Positions 57,001-64,000 of a stretch of 64,000 bases of DNA are shown one piece after another (position 1 is the stretch's first letter; each line of letters starts with the position of its first letter). The translations under genes and the position numbers were made by a program. The DNA is taken from contig MU867070.1 of NCBI GenBank assembly GCA_033725935.1, positions 310,001-374,000 of the forward strand, read 5' to 3'. This stretch comes from Cladorrhinum sp. PSN259 (Eukaryota; Ascomycota; Sordariomycetes; Sordariales; Podosporaceae). Below the pieces are notes generated by a model, which saw only the letters and a program-made list of their open reading frames with translations, made no database searches and was not told the origin of the DNA.

Positions 57001-59796
57001 GCTGTGCGTCTCGGACAAAGGCTAAAAATTGGGATGGCTGCGGGTGATCCTAAAATACGAGGCATTAGTGTATGTCTTGTCAGACATTCCGTCCACAGCT
57101 AACCTTTAGTTGGTTCGCCAGATTGGAGAGAGCTACAACTGCGGTGGGCATGCTCCTGATTAGGCTCAAAGCTTCGAACCAGTGTAGCAAACTCGTTCGC
57201 AGGAATTTGTGGGCAGGCCCATCGTCGCTCAAGTTCTGCTGTTTCAAGCCTTCATCCGCCGCGTGCCCGAGGTGGTCAATCCAAAACAAACACGAGTACC
57301 GGACGGCCGTGAGCGGATCCGGGTTGACATCCTTCACCTGGTCGATGGAAACGCCGGGATACTGCAAATTATAGATGTCTCGTTTGAGAGTTAGCGGTAG
57401 CGCATTGAGGGACCGAGTGACAATCTCATGGTGGGCTTTGGCTATCCCATCCGGAAAGAGAGTATCAAATCCGTTGGTGGTGAGGAAATCCTTGGCGGAT
57501 TGATGGATGAGATATACTTGGTCGTCTCGGATGGTGAGGAACGAGCCGCACAAGCCCACGACATCTGCAACCAGCCGCGGCTTTTCGGCAATGTGTTTCG
57601 GCAAGCCAGACAACACGGCCAACTCGAGAATATGGAGTGGACGATAAGCCAAACAGATTGTCGACAGAACGAGACGGCAATATTCGGGGTTTGTGCGGGG
57701 CAGTTGCTGGATCTGTTTCATCATACGCCCGTACAGAGACTTCAAGGTGGCCGGGACCTCATCCGAGACCTTGAGCACGTCCCAGACTTGCACTTCTTGC
57801 AGCTCTTTGAATACCAGCGATACCCAGAGGAATGTTCCGTTGGCTTTCTGGCGCATGCGGTCCTTGATCTGTTGTTTTAGCGGTCCATCGTCCTTGATGG
57901 CCTCGAGTTCCGACACGCGCCGGTCAATGTATATATCCACCGCCTTGGACAGCCGATCTTCGTTGAGCTCCAGGCTCAAACGTCTCCTAGCACTGTTGAG
58001 TTTCAGACGCTGTTCGATGTCCATCCTATAGCGGCTTGACACAAGCCACTTCACTTGCATATTCGGCTCGGACGCCGTCTCGGCAATGAGATCGAGGAGT
58101 TCGGGCAGCTCCTCTTGGCACTCATCCAGTGCGTCGACAACTAGCCACGCCCCTCGAAGGCTCGGGTCGCGCAGAATGTCTAGAAAGATCTGTGACAAGG
58201 CGTAGAAGGCATTCCCATCTTCGAATAGCTGCCGGTCTGCGTTGTCGTACTTCCTTCGCACGTGCGAGATGAGAGCCTTTGCTGTATCGAGCGACCTCTG
58301 CTGAATGATGAGAAGGAAGATCAACCCGCGCAGTACCGCCGTGGCTTGGCTGAGTCGCGCGTCAATGGCCTGGCAGAAGAAGTATGAAGTGATGCCCGCC
58401 TCGGACTCCACCGCTGTGCTCGCGGATCGCGACAACTCATTGATGATACCGATCAAGAGCATAGTCTTGCCCTTGCCAGGGTCGCCTTTGATCCAGAGCA
58501 AACGCGTCTCTTGGTCTGTCCGCCACCGATGGAAATCACTGTCGCTGAGAATCCAGCTGTAGGACTCCTTCAGTAGCCCACCCTTGGTTCTCTCGAGACG
58601 GACCTTGTCATCTTGAGGATCTGTGAGTCGCAAGTCTTTTACGCATTGACGGTCTTCCCCCGATACCTGAACGAGCAGCTGTTGGCGAAGCGTCTGGTAG
58701 ATGTTCTCAAGCAGCTGAGCCTCCCGATCCTGCGCGTGAGTGACTAGATGTTCGAGGTTGGACCTGATCTCTTCGTTTGTATAAGCCGTCAAATCTCGCC
58801 GAAGCGCATCCTCTGCCGCGTGGATAGCATCGAGCTCACCCTGCCAGTCATCCAGCTTGACGACGTTCCGTAGGAACCCGAGTATCTGGTTGCGGCAGCA
58901 AAAGCAAACGCTTTTGATCTGGTACAGCAAGAGTTGCTTGTAAAGTTCGCCGATACGCTTTTCCAGCTCTATACGCATTCCCTCGGATAGCTTCTTCTGC
59001 GCAGCATCACTCCGGGTCAATACAGTCGAAAGGTTCCAGTACCAGTCCATTCTGGTGGTCACATAAATGATACCCCTGCGATGAACATCTGTCTGTTCAA
59101 AGTGGCCTTCAAACACCTTTTACCAATCAGCTTCTGTTATGCGCACTCGTGCAGGCAACTCTGCCAGACTCAACGTTTCAAACTTACTCGAAGGACAAAG
59201 CATATGCCGGCCCACGCAAGCGCAGCCTGCGGCATAGCTTCGAGTGCCGTCGCAATCATTTTTGCAACACCCATAACTGTTTGTAGGCTAGTGTTGACAT
59301 TTGCCATCATCTTGTATTCGTTTTCGGTTTTCTTGAGACCTGAGTCGATGATCTGCCTCAGCTGCTGTCGCCTGGTATCTTGGTTTTTTTGCTCAATGAG
59401 GTTTTTCACGTCATCTTCTCCGTCTACCTCAGGCCCAACGAGTTCTTGTGATAATAGCGTCTCATATCTAGCCATCAGGTCAGGTTCTTCCTTTTTCAAC
59501 TCGTCGTATGCCCGATCCCAAATCTGCTCGGGCAAGCTTTGCGTCGTATAAGCTGGCTTATGCGGCGCGTTCGAGGGTGACGCAGGGCTATTCGGTCTGC
59601 CCGAAGGCGAAAGGGAGGTGATGGAGGCATTCGCAGGCTGTTTGTTCCTCTTGATGACGGAAACCTGAAGAGAAACCCTGGAGCTGGTCGACCGAATGGT
59701 CTGAACCGGGCGGGCGCCGTCATTTCCCACCCCCGGTCGCCCTGCAGCGCCTTTGCTGGTGCCAAAACATGAAAGACAACGCGATTCTGAGGGCAT
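54059..59796 (-). CDS. NLR-type STAND protein: NACHT_N, NACHT, WD40 x13, ankyrin
   Basis: Three exons: 59796-59188, 59116-57104 and 57049-54059, all joined in phase 0, giving 1870 residues. Intron 1 is GTAAGT...AAAG (joins FVLR to VFEGHFEQ); intron 2 is GTTAGC...TTTTAG (joins ANQLK to DHPQPSQF). Residues about 100-380 match the NACHT_N domain (PF17100: IWDRAYDELKKEEPDLMARYE, GIIYVTTRMDWYWNLS). NACHT follows with Walker A GDPGKGKT (414-421) and Walker B AWLVVDALDECQ (about 526-537). From about 951, 13 WD40 repeats of roughly 42 residues run to about 1500 (GHxDWVxSVxFSxDGxLLASASxDxTxxIW). The C-terminus (about 1720-1870) has ankyrin units (TPLHLAVLCGDESQVRKIL, TALHEAAWYGSLEIVRLMLEKGA). It is related in layout to HET-E/HET-D, which control incompatibility, but lacks an N-terminal HET domain. 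Confidence 0.92.
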
Positions 59797-62780
59797 GATA
59801 TGCAGAGATCTAAAGCCGAGGCGGAGAAAAACAAGATGTCGAGTTCGAGCGCGGATGACCACGTGATGAGGAAGCTTAGACGTGTAGAGCCAAGCCGAGC
59901 TCTACATTGAAAGGAGCCTAAAACGCAAAGATATGACGTTAATCTACCCTAGCACTGGAGTCTCAACGCGGCCTAAAGTCCAAGATGTCAAGTAGATGGA
60001 CCTTTCGACCTCTCGTCTATTAGCGACCGCTGTCACGGATTGAGCCCAGACCAACCACGTTTCTCTTCATAATCCCCGACGGCTGAGTGCGGGGAAGGGT
60101 TTGCAGAAAGATACAGTGAAGCACCCTGTAGCAAATCACAACCCCGGAAGCCTGAGCATGGACGGGCGAGGAGGAAAAGATAATGTGATGAGCTCTGCAG
60201 CACGCACGCCGAATCAGGCCAGCACAGCTTTCGCACAACCACAAGATGGCGCCCAATACAATTTTCCGTCTGCTTTCGAATGGCGGTGAAAGGCAGGCAT
60301 TCACATGGACATCCTGCAGCTGACCAACACCGGGATTTGCATCAACCACGACTTCCCTCCAACCTCATCTCGGCCTGGGGTTGACCTGAACCTAAGCGAT
60401 ATAGAGCGAGACCACCACCTCCATGCTCAGAGAGGGGTTGTATCCATTATGATAGGATGGAGAAATGAAGAAAATGCAAAGGCAGATTAATCGGCGTCTG
60501 ACGCGCGAGGCGATTGGTGCAAGGCAAGATGAGGGGGTGCAGCTAATCACTCACGTAGCGTTCAGGTGGCCTGACACGATGCCGGCAGTTTCCAGGAATA
60601 ACTGGCTTCGTGAGTGTGCTTATGATGATGGTGTGGTCAAGAACGGAGAGCTTCTGGGGATTTAAGAGTGGTGGTTCCCCCCTCCCCGAGTCTAGGCTAG
60701 AATCTCTCCTTAGGATCATATCACAGCAGCTTTATATTCACATCTCCAGAGCACAATTATCTTCGGTAAACCACAGAGTAGTACAATATGCCAGGCAAGC
60801 TTGACCCCGAAGTCCCGGTAGTGGACTCACCCCCGGCCACCGAGACTTCTTCCGATAAGAAGTAATCAACCAGGAGATCAGCTCGATCCTGGTAAGTTTT
60901 TCACCAAACATGTTGATATTGGCCATGATCCACTTACAAAAAAAACAAGAGGCATCTGCGCAATGACCAGCTGAAGGGTCGCAGAATTTCGGCGTGGAGG
61001 AGACGGGAATCAGTTTATGTTATAGGCTTGTTTCGAATCTTCTGAAGTTTTACTGTCTTTTCCGATGCGCTGCCTGCATCTATGACAAGTTTCCGTTGTG
61101 GAAGGTGGCTGGTAACTGCATTGGTCATGCCCTCACTTAGCAAATTAGTTCTAAAGCTTAGCTTCACTCTGCTAATTTCATTCGTTTACTTTTGTATTCA
61201 TACTGTGAGTTCAAGTAGAATAACTGAGCCCGTCTTTGTCAAACCAGGGCAAGATGTTGCTGTTTTGATGGAAATTCATTGTGAAATCAATGTTGACATA
61301 CCACCAGGCTAGGGTTGGTCAGGAGAGGTTACACCAGATGCGGGGCAATAAGTGGGGCTTTTTAATGGGGTGTTAGATTGTCATGTTCTGTGCACCTAGG
61401 AAGAGAGTAATCTGGCTTTATTAAACGTAGTTGCTTGTGATGGATTCCGGGCTCGCTGGAGTCCTGTAAAATTCCAGTGAACTGGCGTACTGAAACACTG
61501 CTGTGTAAGAAAGCGATGCGACAGTGGTGGAATGCCAAAGGAACTTGCAGATTCCCTGACACAATAGGTTACTAAATGCATTGCAGTGTCATCAGGCAAT
61601 TACCTATCCAAGCGCTTGCAGCGGGTGTTCATCAAAACCAATCACCAAGATTATCACCACTCAGTGGTGCCACACAGCTCCTGCAGATAGGAGGTGTTAG
61701 CCGGTACGCAGGTATATCATGGCTCTGTTGGAAGCGGTTGGCTGTGATGGCCCGATTAGGGAGGGTGTTACTGTCCGAAAATACGTTCCACAGCAGGACG
61801 GTCCAGGAAGTCCCGTAAATTGGTTATTCTGTTCAAAACCCCTGTTTTCGAGCCGAAACCCTTCTTTTGGGCGTTATTGCCAAGATTCGGCTCAGCTGTG
61901 GCTATGTGGCTCGTTGCCCACCTGCCACTGCAGGGACCTGGAAATAATCCAGAATTAGGCATTCCCTCTTTGACAGTTACAACCTGCACCGGATAGGGAT
62001 ACAGACTGCAGGGCAGTACGCCTGGGTAAGATGACAGGAGAATCGAAGATTGTGGGACGCTCTCAGACTGTGTCAATCACTGTCAACAACAGGTTGGTCT
62101 ACAAAGTAGTATATCGCTGTGAGAGATTGTAGACAAGTGAACGTGATAATTGCTTGCGTGAGGAACCAGATTCCTCACACTGGGAAGTGCCTGGCACTCC
62201 CCCTACTTATAGTGAAGTTATCTACATGTATTTTACTGGGTACTTGGTACCTTGGTTGCCCACCGAGCACAGCAGTCGGGCCAGGCAAGTCTGCGATTGT
62301 TGTGCTCGCTTGCCCTTGGCAGCGAGCACTCCGAGCAATCCCTGATTGGTCGGTCCTAGGATTTGTGGGTCTTTCCATCCTTAGCCCAATGATTGGTTGT
62401 GAACCACCTGGTGGTTCCAGGGAATCTGGAGGGTTGCGCGCGGGGCGTAACAGAGGGGTAACCCGTACAGTGATCTTTCAGACCCAGCCAGGGCAAGAAA
62501 TGCACTTTAATGGAGGACCCGGATCAATTGAAGCACACAGAAGATTACCGCGTGCTTAAGCGATTTGGCCAGGCGTCAGCGCTGGTCGGAAGGAAGTGTC
62601 AGATAACAGCGCCTTGGTCGTTGTGCACTTGTGGAGGCAATTGGACTAGTAATTAATCGTGCAGATGGTTGATTGATTGACTCTGGTTCTGACCAGAAGA
62701 GTGGTCTGGCTCAGCCTCCTTCAATATCGGGGAAGACAACAGATCCTATAAAAGCCAAGGATAGATTGTGGAAGGCTACA

Positions 62781-62913
62781 GCTAAAAGTGGTTGATTGAG
62801 GGATCTAAACTAGACTAACAAGCTACCGAAAAGTGGGATATTTCCCATGACCTGACCTTGGTGGCCTGCCCTGCTGCAGCGGCAGGTGGATCCACCTGCT
62901 GCAACCTGCTGCA
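62781..62913 (+). repeat. Diverged local duplication, copy 1
   Basis: Related to 63044-63180 in the same orientation. Shared elements in order: CTAAAAGTGGTTGATTG, a GATCTA block, CGAAAAGTGG, CTTGGTGG and GCAGGTGG..CCACCTGC. It contains the perfect 18-bp palindrome at 62882-62899 (GCAGGTGGATCCACCTGC). Confidence 0.75.
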
Positions 62914-63043
62914 ACATAGATTACATTAGTATGTCGTAAGACCCGTGGTCCTGTGGACCCTAACCTTCGCGCAGAAGCTCCGACGGGTCCTCCATTTCTG
63001 GACCCCTACTTTCTGACAGGAAGCCCCTTCTGTGGGATCTGCA

Positions 63044-63180
63044 GCTCTAAAGTGGTTGATTGGGAGATCTATCTGACAAGCCACGAAAAGTGGAAGATTC
63101 CACTTAAGCCCTAAAACCTGGTCTTGGTGGGCCTGCCTGCTGCAGCACTGCAGCACCTGCAGGTGGAACCACCTGCAACA
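63044..63180 (+). repeat. Diverged local duplication, copy 2
   Basis: Second copy of the 62781-62913 unit. Its hairpin (63159-63176) has one changed centre base, so it is no longer a perfect palindrome. The copy ends about 190 bp before the methyltransferase start. Confidence 0.75.
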
Positions 63181-63367
63181 CCACCTTCGGCTTGAGGATA
63201 AAAGGCTGACATGACCCCCAGTGCATAACTAATCACAGAAAGGCAAAGCACCGACGATTCATTTCCTCATCGTCCGGCTGGAAGCTAACATGCCCTCCAC
63301 ATTCCTACTGCTGAGTTACCGTAAACTTGGATAATTCGAAACATAATACTTGTCGGACAAAGAAACC

Positions 63368-64000
63368 ATGTCATCATCCTCAGCTACCGATTACTCGCCC
63401 GAGATAACCCCGCTAGACTCTCTTATTAGTCGCCAAGACAGCCGAAGCTACTGGCTTAATGTGGAAGCAAATATACGGGGGATGACTGGGGGCGATCTGG
63501 AGAGCTCTGACACCGACCTGGAAGGATCTGCCGCATTTCTTCGCAGCTTAGGCTTCGTGATTAGCGATTGTCCCCTTCATAAAGCTGGAAGAGTCTTGGA
63601 GGGAGGAGCTGGGTACGGTCTTGTTTCTACGCATCGTCATGCTGCTCTCTCAGTTAACACTATTGCTGACTTACGCTCAAAGTATAGGGAGAGTTACTTT
63701 AGCGGTGTTAGTTAAGGTAGCTCAGGTCGTTGACGTTGTGGAGCCCATAGCCAAATTCACTGCTTTGCTGGAAGGCAAACCCGGTATTGGCCATATCTTC
63801 AATGTTGGCATCGAAGACTGGAACCCTGTCTCCGGGCTTAAGTACGACTTGATATGGAACCAGTGGTGCGCCACTCACCTTACCGATGCCCAGCTTGTCA
63901 ACTATCTTTGCGTTTGCCGCTCAGTTTTGAATCTTGGCAAAGGCGTTGTCGTCTTCAAAGAAAACATAACCAGAGGGAAAGATCATGTGTTTGACCATGC
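63368..64000 (+). CDS. tae1: Alpha-N-terminal protein methyltransferase (NTM1/Tae1 family), 3' truncated by window
   Basis: Exon 1 is 63368-63612; intron 63613-63682 (GTACGG...CAAAG); exon 2 runs from 63683 past the window end. The join rebuilds the SAM-binding motif LEGGAGIGRVT exactly, in place of an open but meaningless reading. Other family blocks: YWLNVEANIRGMTGG, DLEGSAAFLRSLG, VVDVVEPIAKFTALLEGKPG, FNVGIEDWNPVSGLKYDLIWNQWCATHLTDAQLVNYL and VVVFKEN. The enzyme methylates the alpha-amino group of proteins with an X-Pro-Lys N-terminus, such as ribosomal proteins, in cytosol and nucleus. The frame has no ATG before 63368. About 187 residues are visible of an expected 230-270. Confidence 0.92.

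Larger units (their letters stand above)
59797..63367. other. Gene-free, repeat-littered stretch
   Basis: 3.6 kb between two divergently placed genes. The left end is the NLR promoter. From about 61.3 kb on, short direct repeats and palindromes are common, as in decayed mobile elements. The stretch 62050-62560 looks like a possible solo-LTR relic, without a proven TG...CA boundary. No intact gene seen. Confidence 0.45.

Noticed and set aside
62050..62560. Solo LTR
   Set aside because: General look of a fungal LTR (direct motifs, TATA-like TACTTATAG) but no TG...CA ends or target duplication could be established by eye.
1..64000. CRISPR arrays, bacterial operons, rRNA genes
   Set aside because: None seen; intron-containing genes and tRNA types show a fungal nuclear genome, and no 5S or larger rRNA sequence was recognised.

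Overview
The window looks like nuclear DNA of a filamentous ascomycete (Pezizomycotina). I would guess Sordariomycetes, possibly Sordariales, but that is inference from gene content only. Genes are split by short introns (about 50-110 nt) with GT-AG ends and CTAAC-like branch sites. Intergenic spaces run from a few hundred bases to nearly 4 kb. Three dispersed tRNA genes (Ser-GCT, Thr-AGT, Gln-CTG) are present. The protein families (HET, fungal NLRs, 2EXR, AA9, siderophore and peptide transporters) are typical of moulds. There are no bacterial-style operons.

Left part (1-16.6 kb): a long-chain alcohol oxidase (455-2819), a 1510-residue HET-domain protein (3484-8016, minus), a decayed low-information stretch with a 42-bp tandem repeat (9.4-10.5 kb), a three-exon hypothetical gene (11132-11951), tRNA-Ser, a conserved hypothetical gene with a polypyrimidine-filled intron (13144-14300, minus) and an ankyrin-repeat gene (15801-16545, minus; first exon unresolved).

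Middle (17-39 kb): a 2EXR-type protein, a siderophore-iron transporter with three perfect ATCWGATAA (SreA-type GATA) sites upstream, a small one-pass membrane protein, a possible myristoylated small protein, a long gene-poor stretch (25.2-28.9 kb), a family III CoA-transferase, tRNA-Thr, a four-TM membrane protein, a POT peptide transporter, and a protein with a metallothionein-like cysteine tail whose first exon is only ATG.

Right part (40-64 kb): a NACHT-TPR NLR (39977-43441), a small membrane protein, tRNA-Gln, a large glycosylated-looking membrane protein, an AA9 lytic polysaccharide monooxygenase whose first intron is best explained as GC-AG next to the copper-binding His-1 codon, a hypothetical gene, then a three-exon NLR of 1870 residues (NACHT_N, NACHT, 13 WD40 repeats, ankyrin). 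A repeat-littered 3.5 kb follows, and the 5' part of an alpha-N-terminal protein methyltransferase is cut by the window end.

The most notable theme is allorecognition or innate-immunity genes: one HET protein with a split HET domain and two NLRs of different architecture within 56 kb. A diverged 190-bp direct repeat brackets the AA9 gene and its neighbour.
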